This document shows positions 8,401 to 16,987 of a stretch of 64,000 nt of DNA, in pieces. The stretch's first letter is position 1; each line of letters begins with the position of its first letter. The notes below the pieces were generated by a model. The model had not been told where the DNA came from and ran no database searches. It was given only the letters and a program-made list of their open reading frames with translations. This DNA is from Hymenobacter sp. GOD-10R. Lineage in GTDB: Bacteria > Bacteroidota > Bacteroidia > Cytophagales > Hymenobacteraceae. The position numbers and the translations under genes are program-made. Location of the stretch: positions 6,004,501 to 6,068,500 of the forward strand of contig NZ_CP141184.1 in NCBI RefSeq assembly GCF_035609205.1, written 5' to 3'.

Positions 8401-10581
8401 TTCATTGACCCAGGCCAAACTGTAGTGACAACCAGCTTGGACGGCACCATGAAGCGCTGGTCGCTGCCTAGTGCCGGCCCGGCCACAATGCTTGCCACGG
8501 CCCGCCACGAGTCTGACCCCACGGATGTTTTCAGAAATATTGATGCAGCCGCACTGGCACCAGATAGGAGCTTCATAGCTACGGCCAGCTCAGACGAAGT
8601 CATTCGGCTGACCAGCCTGTCAAATGCAGCTACGAAGCCGGTAGAACTTCGTGGCTTTAATACCACATCGGATTTTGTCAAAATCAGCCGGAGTGGGAAA
8701 TGGCTTGTTTCCGGCGATATTGAAGGCACCTTGCGACTGTGGAACCTGAAGCAGGGATGGCCCGGGAGCAGAGCAGTGGCGGCTGGCAACTGGCAGATAA
8801 GCTATAAGGTCTCGCTGCTGGCCGAATCTGGAAGCACCGCCGCGCTCCTGGCGGATGACCATCTGGAGCTTTGGGACTTGTCGAAGATAGGCTCCCCCCG
8901 ACAATTGCCTCCGTTAGATGAGGCTATTGAAGTGCCCAATAACTACCCTACCGGTAAAATACGGCTCAGCCCGGATGGCAGGTGGCTTGTGGCTCAACCA
9001 GCCACCTGCAAAGACAAATCGATTGTTCGGTCGGTTGATGGTGCCGTCACCTTCACGATTCAAGTCCGTACGTGGGATGAGAATGACAATGATTTCAGTC
9101 CAGATTCACGTTGGCTGCTCGTGAATGAGTCCACAGGGGCAAAAACGTATCTACTAGCACAGGCCCCATATTCGATACCATTAACTGCTTCCAATGGAGC
9201 AAGGGCATACTTCAGCGAATACAGTTGCGTTGGCGGAGAACTTTGGGTATATGGGCATGGCTCATCAATGAGCGGCGGCAGTAGTGACAGGGTAGGCTAT
9301 CTATGGCACATAGCCCACGGGCAACGCCAGGCACAACGGTATGAATTAGGTGATTTAGGCACTTCCTATGCAACTGGTCTATTCAGCCCCAACGGCCAAT
9401 GGTTAGGCATTCCGAGCGACAGGATATTCCACACACCTGGCAAGTTGGTGCACCTGTCTCAGACGGTCAAAGGTATCCACCCGCTAACGCTAACCCGTCA
9501 GGAAGCCGCCTCTGATATGTTCGTTTTCAGCCCCAACAGCCAGTGGCTGTTGACTGGAACGAACGATATTCTGACAAAGTCAGAAACGCGTGCGACAATA
9601 CGAAATTTGCGTGCTCCCATGCTAGAGCCGCAAGTACTACCTATACTGACACAATATCTCCGAACGGCAGTGTTCAGTCCGAATGGAAAATTCCTAGTAA
9701 CCGTAATGGGTACGGATGACTTTGCCCGGCTATGGCACCTCAATGAGGCAAAAGGCATTTTCGAGCCTACAGGTTTGCTCAGAGGGCCCGTCCCGACCCT
9801 TAATCATTATTGGGAGGTAATATTCAATCAACAATCTAACAAGGTTGCTATCACGACAACAGATGACGCCACACCGTTTCTCTGGTTTCTAGCGCCTGAA
9901 GGAAGTGCGTCAGCCCCGGTTAGGCTCCCCACTGGTGCACTAGACCTTAAGCAGGTGCTTTTCGCTCCCGACGGGGACAGATTGTTTGCCTTGAGTTCCT
10001 CCAGCTCCTCGACTGGGGGGAATATGAGCCGTGGAACCCAGTTACTAATGTTCGATGTGCAAGCCCAAGGCCAGAATGCTGCTAGCCAGGAAATACTCAC
10101 CCTGGCAGAGGGAGACATAGATGGCCTGCAACTCACAGATGGAGGAAAGAGAGTAATGCTGGAGGGTAAACTTCCTTACAGCCGGCCTGTATTGGACGGT
10201 AATGCGCTATTCGCGCAGTTGGGAAAGGCCATCGGCCGAAACTTAACATGGGATGAATGGAGGCGGACGAGTATCAGTGGCCCCTACCGCAAAACCTTCT
10301 CAGCCCTACCAGTTCACCCAACAGTGGTGAAAGTATTGACTGACCGTGTGAAGACAGGCGAAATGACCGCCCCGGGTGATGTGCCGATAGACACCCTGGC
10401 GGGGTGGGCGCTGGAACTGAACAGTCCCATGCTGTGCGGCGAACTAGCGAGTGCCCTTGCCAAGGGCGGCGAGGGCAGGCTGTCGTCGCGCCTAATAGCG
10501 CAGGCATTGGCCCATTGGCCTGATGAGACTAGTTTCCGGATGACGCAACAAGCGGTGCATGCTTTGCAACGGGGTAAATGA
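5461..10581 (+). CDS. TIR-STAND ATPase-transmembrane-WD40 protein, 1706 residues
   Basis: The N-terminal TIR domain (1-about 140) begins RIFISHAS and carries SQAWEASKWCITEY, with Glu80 at the usual catalytic NADase position. After the PYPGLRALTEQDPAIFFGR linker typical of bacterial nsSTAND1 ATPases comes Walker A GASGCGKSS (about 194-202) and Walker B LFIDQLEEL (about 308-316). A predicted transmembrane helix (about 628-652) precedes a coiled segment and a long array of degenerate WD40 blades (about 700-1600; for example LRLWNL and ARLWHL). The C-terminal GRNLTWDEWRR...PYRKT block is a recurring tail of such proteins. STAND ATPases oligomerise on sensing a target, here probably through the propeller, and activate the effector, here TIR. 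It stands alone as a single-gene system. The start at 5461 places TIR beta1 directly at the N-terminus. Anti-phage function is inferred. Confidence 0.9.
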   Translation: MARIFISHASPDNVWAENIYAWLVENGWDKEDIFLDFDHRRGIAPGERWQEALQVAMGRCEVVIFLVSQAWEASKWCITEYLTSKMLGKKCIPVLIEPDASYSMLPLMKAEHQAVNLVTDKKGYERLKRGLLKAGIDANTFTHAPGRPPYPGLRALTEQDPAIFFGRDTQIIAALDTLRRIRDTGVQRMLVLLGASGCGKSSLMRAGLWPRLKRDDQNFLPLPVVRPARAVLSGEMGLYQALESALKDAALTGKLTDWCPQTRGSIRDYLDQEGSKGLVALLEVVTQAHQRLLLEPATEQDAVPTVVLFIDQLEELWSPDASEEATLFIELLGGTMETYTGLLVVTSIRSPSYGLLENEHRIPAGRQVLLRLEPMPEGSFGMVIEKPANLVGLELKPGLTDQLLLDAAGQDALPLLAFTLERLYREYGSDGNLTLNEYQRLGKISGAIESAAKGGLDKAAKEYSFASDDGKLHELLRKVFIPHLVRVDEQGEFIRRVALLSDIPADAHKLVYLLADEGQRLLVIDRLPGHRQLDTVEVSHEAVLRKWKLLNGWLLDEREHLIWRQRIEQAWADYQKTGSKEREGAFLEGILLETARRYPTWVAKLPQEWLVFVQQSMDADNARKRRQRVFAGTAISAAIAAIITFIFLIINQRKSEDTQQQLEHESRLNLSQFLASQANTFGQASPQTAVLFAAEALAVSLNKDELVSPQARKAANDALMTLDGKGYQGSLNHLVSNVVFNRDESLAAAIDDSGVIQVFDPNLPFPQALRYSIYVNAGSRLVAFSVDGTSIITYDERYKREGWQWPLTKGKPSQPVRIPGGALEAMAASDDGSLLAAATSNEVILYSLTDPKGLREISRFRKLVPDEVSILKLDMHANILFSGSRHSYVQAWRLNSAGLRLPVVCFDAKHSAVQQGTPTRVPIDIIDLSEDQTHLITASSSWVEGSDEADLAAKVWTLHDLHPVGTPRLLKHEQAISFAAFIDPGQTVVTTSLDGTMKRWSLPSAGPATMLATARHESDPTDVFRNIDAAALAPDRSFIATASSDEVIRLTSLSNAATKPVELRGFNTTSDFVKISRSGKWLVSGDIEGTLRLWNLKQGWPGSRAVAAGNWQISYKVSLLAESGSTAALLADDHLELWDLSKIGSPRQLPPLDEAIEVPNNYPTGKIRLSPDGRWLVAQPATCKDKSIVRSVDGAVTFTIQVRTWDENDNDFSPDSRWLLVNESTGAKTYLLAQAPYSIPLTASNGARAYFSEYSCVGGELWVYGHGSSMSGGSSDRVGYLWHIAHGQRQAQRYELGDLGTSYATGLFSPNGQWLGIPSDRIFHTPGKLVHLSQTVKGIHPLTLTRQEAASDMFVFSPNSQWLLTGTNDILTKSETRATIRNLRAPMLEPQVLPILTQYLRTAVFSPNGKFLVTVMGTDDFARLWHLNEAKGIFEPTGLLRGPVPTLNHYWEVIFNQQSNKVAITTTDDATPFLWFLAPEGSASAPVRLPTGALDLKQVLFAPDGDRLFALSSSSSSTGGNMSRGTQLLMFDVQAQGQNAASQEILTLAEGDIDGLQLTDGGKRVMLEGKLPYSRPVLDGNALFAQLGKAIGRNLTWDEWRRTSISGPYRKTFSALPVHPTVVKVLTDRVKTGEMTAPGDVPIDTLAGWALELNSPMLCGELASALAKGGEGRLSSRLIAQALAHWPDETSFRMTQQAVHALQRGK

Positions 10582-11128
10582 AGAAGGTGAGAAGTTTATG
10601 GATGGCCTACATAAATAATCCTACAATAACCCCTTTATTATTCGACAAAAGGATGGTGGCTGTTGCAGGACTCCCAATGGTGAATTTAACTAATAAAGTC
10701 AATTTCTGAGAAAGGCTAAAAAGCCTACTTATCGCTATTATTCCTCGTAAACGAGGAAATAAGACATAACTTCTCTGAAATACTGATAGGGTTCTGCAAC
10801 AGTCAAATGTATCATAAGGACATTATTTACGCAATTCTATTGCTTGTTTCAAGACGCAAATTGAATTCTGAAAATTTTTTCAGGTATAACAAGTAGAATC
10901 ATATGAAAAACTTCAGGACTCGTCTACTATTTCAATTCAGCAGTAAAATTTACTGACAATCAAATAGTTATTTATTGATCCTACTTTTCTATCTCTCATC
11001 AACAATGGGTTGTTGAGGTACTCATTCTGCATAATATTTTATAAATATCTGTTTGATTTAAGGTGATAGGTAGGCGAGAATAAGCTGTTTGTTTAACTTC
11101 TGCTATAGTATATTGATGATTGTAATTA
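10582..11128. other. 547-bp intergenic region ahead of the twin STAND genes
   Basis: The first half contains a MITE-like palindromic element (listed separately). The second half is AT-rich and should hold the promoter of the STAND-TPR cluster. It includes the motif aagacgcaaattg at 10851-10863, which recurs in front of the patatin gene, and a short palindrome ctgaaaattttttcag near 10868. No gene is seen. Confidence 0.4.
10660..10802. mobile_element. MITE-like palindromic element, about 143 bp
   Basis: The ends ctgttgcagg (10660-10669) and ttctgcaacag (10792-10802) are near-perfect inverted repeats and resemble terminal repeats of several DDE insertion sequences. Inside lies a second, nested inverted pair, atttctgagaa (10702-10712) and its complement around 10770-10781. 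There are two local palindromes: aggctaaaaagcct (10714-10727) and ttcctcgt-aa-acgaggaa (10741-10758). No coding capacity. It looks like a miniature inverted-repeat element or the collapsed remains of an IS; the possibility of a structured regulatory RNA is open. Confidence 0.45.
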
Positions 11129-14092
11129 ATGAGTATTCAGTTGGATAAAACATATAGCATTTTTATCTCTGCTGTCTCTAATGAACTGCGTAGCTATAGG
11201 CAGGAGGTGGCGCGTGTCCTGCGGCGTAAGTGTATAGTGGTGCATGACCAAGAATACTTCACTCAAGGTTCGGGAACTCTGCTTGAGAGATTAAATGAAT
11301 ACATCCAACAATGTGATGCTGTTATACTGTTGATAGGTGACTGTTGTGGAGGCTTCCCTACCGAAGAACATATAAAGTCTCTCAGTACCATTTCTATCTT
11401 CGAACAGTACAAAGCGGATAATTACGTAAATGACGTTTCTTATACACAATGGGAATACCTATTAGCTAAATATCACGGTAAAAAGACATACACATACATA
11501 AGCAAAGAGGGCTTCAAACCTGATGAACCGAATCAGGAGAGTGAAGACCTACAGCAATATCAACAAGTATATCGTAAGTGGGTACAGAAGCATCAAGGGG
11601 AAAATTATGAACCTCTTATTTTATCAACTAAGTTGGTTGAGAATGTTCTGCTCCTACCTTTTCCTGATCTATCTCATCCCAGACCCACCAATCTTCCTTA
11701 TACCAGCTTGGGCTCGGTTTTCAAAGGTCGTGATGCCCTTTTGAAGGATCTACGCGAAAGATTTATAGCTACTCAATCTGCTTCAAAAATCATAGTTAAA
11801 GTACTATATGGATTGGGCGGTATTGGCAAAACACGCTTAGCAATAGAGTACGCTTTGCACTACGAGAATACTTACAATGCATTACTTTTTGTAAGTGGTG
11901 ATTCGCCTGAAGCTCTACTAAACAACCTTGCTAACCTGTGCGGCCCTTTGGTGCTAAATCTACCGGAGCAGGGAGAGGCAGAACAGCAGAAAAGATTAGC
12001 TGCAGTTTTGCGATGGTTACAGCAACATGCAAGCTGGTTTCTGATTATCGATAACGTTGACACATCAGAGGCTGCTAAGGCAGTTGAGCAGTTATTAAGT
12101 AAGTTGCATGGCGGGCACATCCTAATCACAGGTCGTTTCAGTCAGTGGAGCCGGCAAGTGGAGCGGATCGAATTAGACGTGCTGTCTTTAGAGGATGCTA
12201 CTGACTTTCTGCTGGAGCGTACTAAAGATGGGCGCAGAGAAACTTTTGAGGACCAAGACTTAGCTAAAGCAATTGCTATTGGATTAGGGCAACTTGCACT
12301 AGCTCTAGAGCAAGCTGGTGCATACATTGAGACGACACGATGTACCCTGCAGCAGTACCACCAGAAGTGGGAAACGAGCCGCGTTATGTTATTGGAATGG
12401 TTTGATGAGCAACAAATGCAGTATGCAAAGAGTGTTGCTATAACATGGATAACCTCATTTGAAATGTTGACTGAGGCAAGTCGTACTTTACTAAATCGAC
12501 TTGGATGGTTAGCGCCTGAACCAGTACCTGAATCTTTATTAGAGGTTTCAGTACCGACTGCCACCCCAATAGATATGCTATCAGGTTTAGTGGAACTTGC
12601 TCGCTATTCACTAGTGACGCGCTCTTTCACTATGCCAACCTTTACGGTGCACAGATTAGTACAAGAAGTAACACGTCAACGGTTGTCGCTAATCAACAGA
12701 AAAAATGTATTACGTGAAGCGCTGCTATGGTTAGAAAAAGCATTCGCATACGAGCCAGATGATACTCGTAATTGGCCGATCTTAGAACCTTTAGCACCTC
12801 ATGTCATGACGGGTGCTCAGTATGGCGTTCAATTAGAGATTGCCTCTCCAACTACTGGCTTGTTAAATGAGCTAAGCCGATTATTAATGGCAAAGGCACA
12901 GATGCCTGAAGCTGAAAAGTTGCTACGGCAAGCTCTTATAATCGATGAACAGGTTCACGGCCATGATCATGCATTTGTAACCGTTCGCCTTAATAATCTA
13001 GCCAACGTGTTGCAGAATACAGGTCGTTTGGATGAAGCAGAACCGCTGATGCGTCGTGCCTTAGCCATCAGTGAGAGCGAAGATGGTACTGATCATCCCA
13101 ACGTTGCTACTCGCCTCAACAATTTGGCCACCTTGCTAATGGACACGAACCATTTGGAAGAAGCAGAGCAACTATTACGTCGTGCACTAGAGATCGACGA
13201 ACAAAGCTATCACCCTGATCATCCTAATATAGCGAGGGATCTTAACAATCTGGCTCAGTTGCTACATTCAACAAATCGTTCACCTGAAGCTGAGAAGGCT
13301 CTACAGCGTACTATTACCATATACCAAGATTTATATGGCGTTAATCATCCTACTGTAGCTAGAGGATTGAACAACTTAGCGGGTTTGTTTCGGGATACTA
13401 ATCGTAGTACGGAAGCATTGGCGTTAGCACGTCAAGTGCTTCATATCATGGAGCATAATTACAGCCCCGATCATCCCTACGTAACTAGATCCCAACACTC
13501 TCTAGCCGCTATGCTAATGGCAACTAATCAACTAGATGAGGTGGAATCTTTATTACGTCAGGCTTTGACTGCGAGTAGGACAAACTCCAGCTCAAACCCT
13601 ATAGAATTATCTACTAGCCTCAATAATTTGGGGGTCTTCCTAAATGATCAAGGTCGTTCAGCTGAAGCAGAACCAATGCTACGGGAGGCATTGTCTCTAG
13701 ATGAAGACATCTATGGTTCAGATCATCCAAGTGTGGCTAGAGATCTGCACAACCTTGCGCAGGTAATTAAAGCCATTGGGCACTTAAAAGACGCAAAATC
13801 AATGATGCACCGAGCTTTAAGTATTAGTGAGCTAAATCACGGAAAGCACCACCCAGATGTTGCTATTCATCTTGTGAATTTAGCGCGCCTAAGCATATCT
13901 GAAAATCATCTGCAGGAAGCTGAATTATTATTGCGACGCACCTTGAGTATTTTTTTTGCTTTTGAGCGGCAGAATGGTTCTGAACATCCTCGCTCCCATT
14001 CTGCAATTAATGAATACCGTACTGTATTAAAAGCAATAGGAAAATCAGACGAATTGATAAATAGTGCTATTGACGCGATACGTAATAAGTAG
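11129..14092 (+). CDS. STAND protein: DUF4062/TIR-like domain, NB-ARC ATPase, TPR repeats (copy A)
   Basis: 987 residues. The N-terminal domain (about 8-130) starts SIFISAVSNELRSYRQEV and contains SYTQWEYLLAKYHGKK, the DUF4062/TIR-like pattern with a candidate catalytic Glu109. An NB-ARC-type ATPase follows: Walker A GLGGIGKTR (about 229-237) and Walker B LIIDNVD (about 305-311), then a winged-helix part with WLAPEPVPE and FTVHRLVQEVTR. Residues about 575-985 form roughly ten kinesin-light-chain-like TPRs of about 42 residues (pattern HPxVATRLNNLAxLLxxxxxxxEAExLLRRAL). TPRs would be the sensor, NB-ARC the switch, and the N-terminal domain the effector or adaptor. It is followed after 49 nt by a paralog and then a patatin gene, all on the same strand. 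Domain calls are strong; an immune function is inference. Confidence 0.9.
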   Translation: MSIQLDKTYSIFISAVSNELRSYRQEVARVLRRKCIVVHDQEYFTQGSGTLLERLNEYIQQCDAVILLIGDCCGGFPTEEHIKSLSTISIFEQYKADNYVNDVSYTQWEYLLAKYHGKKTYTYISKEGFKPDEPNQESEDLQQYQQVYRKWVQKHQGENYEPLILSTKLVENVLLLPFPDLSHPRPTNLPYTSLGSVFKGRDALLKDLRERFIATQSASKIIVKVLYGLGGIGKTRLAIEYALHYENTYNALLFVSGDSPEALLNNLANLCGPLVLNLPEQGEAEQQKRLAAVLRWLQQHASWFLIIDNVDTSEAAKAVEQLLSKLHGGHILITGRFSQWSRQVERIELDVLSLEDATDFLLERTKDGRRETFEDQDLAKAIAIGLGQLALALEQAGAYIETTRCTLQQYHQKWETSRVMLLEWFDEQQMQYAKSVAITWITSFEMLTEASRTLLNRLGWLAPEPVPESLLEVSVPTATPIDMLSGLVELARYSLVTRSFTMPTFTVHRLVQEVTRQRLSLINRKNVLREALLWLEKAFAYEPDDTRNWPILEPLAPHVMTGAQYGVQLEIASPTTGLLNELSRLLMAKAQMPEAEKLLRQALIIDEQVHGHDHAFVTVRLNNLANVLQNTGRLDEAEPLMRRALAISESEDGTDHPNVATRLNNLATLLMDTNHLEEAEQLLRRALEIDEQSYHPDHPNIARDLNNLAQLLHSTNRSPEAEKALQRTITIYQDLYGVNHPTVARGLNNLAGLFRDTNRSTEALALARQVLHIMEHNYSPDHPYVTRSQHSLAAMLMATNQLDEVESLLRQALTASRTNSSSNPIELSTSLNNLGVFLNDQGRSAEAEPMLREALSLDEDIYGSDHPSVARDLHNLAQVIKAIGHLKDAKSMMHRALSISELNHGKHHPDVAIHLVNLARLSISENHLQEAELLLRRTLSIFFAFERQNGSEHPRSHSAINEYRTVLKAIGKSDELINSAIDAIRNK

Positions 14093-14141
14093 TTGTTATA
14101 CACTCAGCGCATTCCTAGTATTTTACTATTCCTTTAATTAC

Positions 14142-16871
14142 ATGAATACACTGCAGAAGGTGATTTTTATTTCCTGTGTAAGTAATGAATTTGCTCAGCA
14201 TAGGTTACGACTTGCTAATCAACTTGGCACTTTAATCGGCGAGCCTTTTACAATAGTAGTCCAAGAGGATTTTCAACAAGGAGATACCTCCTTATTAGAA
14301 CGCTTAGATAATGGAGTACGCAACAGTGATATAGTTATACATTTGGTAGGGACATCTGCAGGGGCCGGACCAAGTACACAGCACGTTGAACGTCTTTATT
14401 CAAATTGGCAAGAGCCACTACCGAGCCCTTTGCCTACTAGGTCTTATACACAATGGGAGTATTGGTTAGCGCGTCGTTACAGTAAAAGTATATTTGTTTA
14501 TTTTCAAGTGTTGCCTTCTACACAATCAATAGAACAAGAACTAGAAAAAAGCCAAGATTATATTTCGCAGCAAGAACACCGTACAGCAATTAGAGAGAAT
14601 GGTGAGCATCGTAAAAACTTTATCAATACTTTTCAATTAGTAAAAGAAGTTTTTTACGACTTAGGCTTAGGGCCCAGCGCAAAGATTAATAATTTACCTT
14701 ACGGGTCACTTGGTAATCTATTTAAGGGTAGAGATTCATTTCTACAAGAGATAAATAAAACATTTGGAGGGATAACTTTTCAAGGCCATCAACGGATTGC
14801 TGCTATTACGACGCAAGCTAAGACTGCTACTATGCATGGGCTAGGTGGCATTGGTAAGACTCGTGCAGCAATAGAATATGCTCATATGTTTGAGAATGAA
14901 TATACTGCAATACTTTTTGTGGTGGCTGACTCTGTAGCAACTTTATTCGCTAACATAGCCGCTCTCTGCAACACGTTGAAATTACAAGAGCAAACGGAAA
15001 ATGATCAGGAAGTTCGGCTAAGAGCCGTCTTACAATGGCTACAGCAACATCCTGGCTGGCTATTAATCTTAGATAACGTAGATACAGATGAAACTGCGTT
15101 AGCCGTTGAAAAAATGTTAGGTCAAATACATTCAGCAGGTCAAGTGCTTATTACTTCGCGCTTGAGAAATTGGAGTGGAGCTATCGTACCCTTAGAAATG
15201 AATGTATTAGACGTATCTGATGCAACTGATTTTTTATTAGAACGCACAGATATCCATCGCCGAAAATCTGCTGATGATCAAATATGTGCTGAAGCAATAG
15301 CTTGTGATTTAGGACAATTAGCATTAGCCTTAGAACAGGCTGGCGCTTATATTGCTACTAATCGGCTCACATTAAAAAGATATCGAGAGAAGTGGTTAGC
15401 CAATCATGAGTCCGTAATTACATGGTATGATGAACGACTTATGCAATATCCAAGAAGTATAGCTACTACATGGCTGACTTCGTTTAATTTATTATCTGAA
15501 TCAGCTCGTATTTTATTAAATAGGTTGGCTTGGTTGGCTCCTGAGCCGGTTCCTGAAACATTACTAGAACTCTCTGTGCCTGAAATTAGGTCAATAGATG
15601 CTCTAGAGGCCTTAACTGATTTAGATCGTTACTCGTTAGTGACTCGCTTGAAGGATACTCCATCCTTTTCTATTCATCGGCTGGTACAAGATGTAACTCG
15701 TTGCCAACTAAATCATGAGCATAGTTTAGTTGTGCTATCAGAATCATTGAAGTGGATAAAAGAAGGATTTGTCAAAGATCCACAAGATGTACGAAATTGG
15801 CCAATACTAGAACCGTTAGCTCCCCATCTTTCAATATTAGCACAACAAGCTGATAACACAGGCTTAGTTGAGCATGCATCGGAATTATATAATACTTTAG
15901 GTAATTATCTATTAGAAAAAGTACAGTTTACAGAGGCAAAGCGAGTGTTATTACGTGCGCTTACTCTTTCAGAAGAGCGCTTAGGTCATCATCACTCAGA
16001 TCTTACTGCAATACTAAATAACTTGGCACGTGCATCAGAGGAGTTAGGTGAATTAGATGAAGCTGAGTCTATATTGTACCGAGCTATATCAATTATTGAT
16101 GACCATCCAAATGAGCGGGACGAAAGTATATACGTGCATAATCTATCACGTGTAATTTTTGATATAAATCATAGCCGAGCGGAAGAAGCTGAAGCACTGT
16201 CACGTCGTTCCTTAGCTATTAGAGAGCGTATTGATGGTGAAAACGCTTCAACTGTCGCAACATGCTTAAGCCAGTTAGCAACTATTCTGCGAGGTAGTGA
16301 TCGCTTGCTTCAGGCTATATCAATAATGTTGCGTGCTCTGAATATCGATAGGGAGAATTTTGGTAAGTGCCATCCAAGAGTAGCCTTGCGTCTCAATAGT
16401 CTAGCTTATGCGTCAAAAGACACAGGGCATTGGCGAAGAGCAGAATTGTTTATGCGTCGTGCGTTCGCTATCAATGAGGATCATTATGGACCTGATGACC
16501 CACGTGTAGCTTTGAGCCTTTCTAATTTAGTACATATGCTCCCTCTTGCTAAGCTCTCAACAGAAGGAGAGATGTTAGCAAGCAGAGCTATTACAATCTT
16601 TGAACAAGTTTATGGCCCTAACCATCCAAAGGTGAGTTTAGCGTTAGATGTACTAGGTTATGTATTCAGACGTACAAATCACTTTGACAAAGCAGAGCCA
16701 CTTGTACATCGAGCCCTTGCTATTCTCATTGATTATCAAAAGCAAACAGGGTATGAACATCCTAATTATTTAGGAGAATATAGAACATACCGTGGTATAT
16801 TGAAGAAGCTAGGGAAAAACGAAGCAGAAATTGAAGAAATTATTCAAAAAATGACAGGCGGTTTGTCTTAA
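14142..16871 (+). CDS. STAND protein: DUF4062/TIR-like domain, NB-ARC ATPase, TPR repeats (copy B)
   Basis: A diverged paralog of the preceding gene, 909 residues from the ATG at 14142. An upstream in-frame ATG at 14064 would overlap copy A and adds no family-like sequence, so I prefer 14142. The N-terminal domain opens KVIFISCVSNEFAQHR and has the shared SYTQWEYWLARRY block (Glu106). Walker A is HGLGGIGKTR (about 232-241) and Walker B LLILDNVD (about 292-299). The same WLAPEPVPE and IHRLVQDVTR segments follow, then about eight TPRs that are more degenerate than in copy A. The gene is more AT-rich than copy A, so the duplication is old or the two were assembled separately. It sits 49 nt downstream of copy A and 116 nt upstream of the patatin gene. 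The pair may form hetero-oligomers or recognise different targets. Confidence 0.88.
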   Translation: MNTLQKVIFISCVSNEFAQHRLRLANQLGTLIGEPFTIVVQEDFQQGDTSLLERLDNGVRNSDIVIHLVGTSAGAGPSTQHVERLYSNWQEPLPSPLPTRSYTQWEYWLARRYSKSIFVYFQVLPSTQSIEQELEKSQDYISQQEHRTAIRENGEHRKNFINTFQLVKEVFYDLGLGPSAKINNLPYGSLGNLFKGRDSFLQEINKTFGGITFQGHQRIAAITTQAKTATMHGLGGIGKTRAAIEYAHMFENEYTAILFVVADSVATLFANIAALCNTLKLQEQTENDQEVRLRAVLQWLQQHPGWLLILDNVDTDETALAVEKMLGQIHSAGQVLITSRLRNWSGAIVPLEMNVLDVSDATDFLLERTDIHRRKSADDQICAEAIACDLGQLALALEQAGAYIATNRLTLKRYREKWLANHESVITWYDERLMQYPRSIATTWLTSFNLLSESARILLNRLAWLAPEPVPETLLELSVPEIRSIDALEALTDLDRYSLVTRLKDTPSFSIHRLVQDVTRCQLNHEHSLVVLSESLKWIKEGFVKDPQDVRNWPILEPLAPHLSILAQQADNTGLVEHASELYNTLGNYLLEKVQFTEAKRVLLRALTLSEERLGHHHSDLTAILNNLARASEELGELDEAESILYRAISIIDDHPNERDESIYVHNLSRVIFDINHSRAEEAEALSRRSLAIRERIDGENASTVATCLSQLATILRGSDRLLQAISIMLRALNIDRENFGKCHPRVALRLNSLAYASKDTGHWRRAELFMRRAFAINEDHYGPDDPRVALSLSNLVHMLPLAKLSTEGEMLASRAITIFEQVYGPNHPKVSLALDVLGYVFRRTNHFDKAEPLVHRALAILIDYQKQTGYEHPNYLGEYRTYRGILKKLGKNEAEIEEIIQKMTGGLS

Positions 16872-16948
16872 GCACTAAGTTCTGGACTATTTAAATAGTT
16901 TATATTTTATTAGTGTTAGTTTGACTTAAAGGTTATATGTTGTTTCAC

Positions 16949-16972
16949 TGCGTCTTAAATTTTTAAGACGCA
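16949..16972. promoter_or_regulatory. perfect 10-bp inverted repeat ahead of the patatin gene
   Basis: tgcgtcttaa (16949-16958), a 4-base spacer, then ttaagacgca (16963-16972). The repeat ends 15 bases before the patatin ATG. Without a following T-run it is not a typical terminator, so it is more likely an operator or a 5'-UTR hairpin. One arm (aagacgcaattg, 16965-16976) resembles aagacgcaaattg at 10851 in front of STAND copy A. Confidence 0.5.
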
Positions 16973-16987
16973 ATTGTCATCTGAACA

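Noticed and set aside
8121..8789. 222-codon antisense frame within the TIR-STAND gene
   Set aside because: No family features; it is a shadow of the WD40-coding strand.
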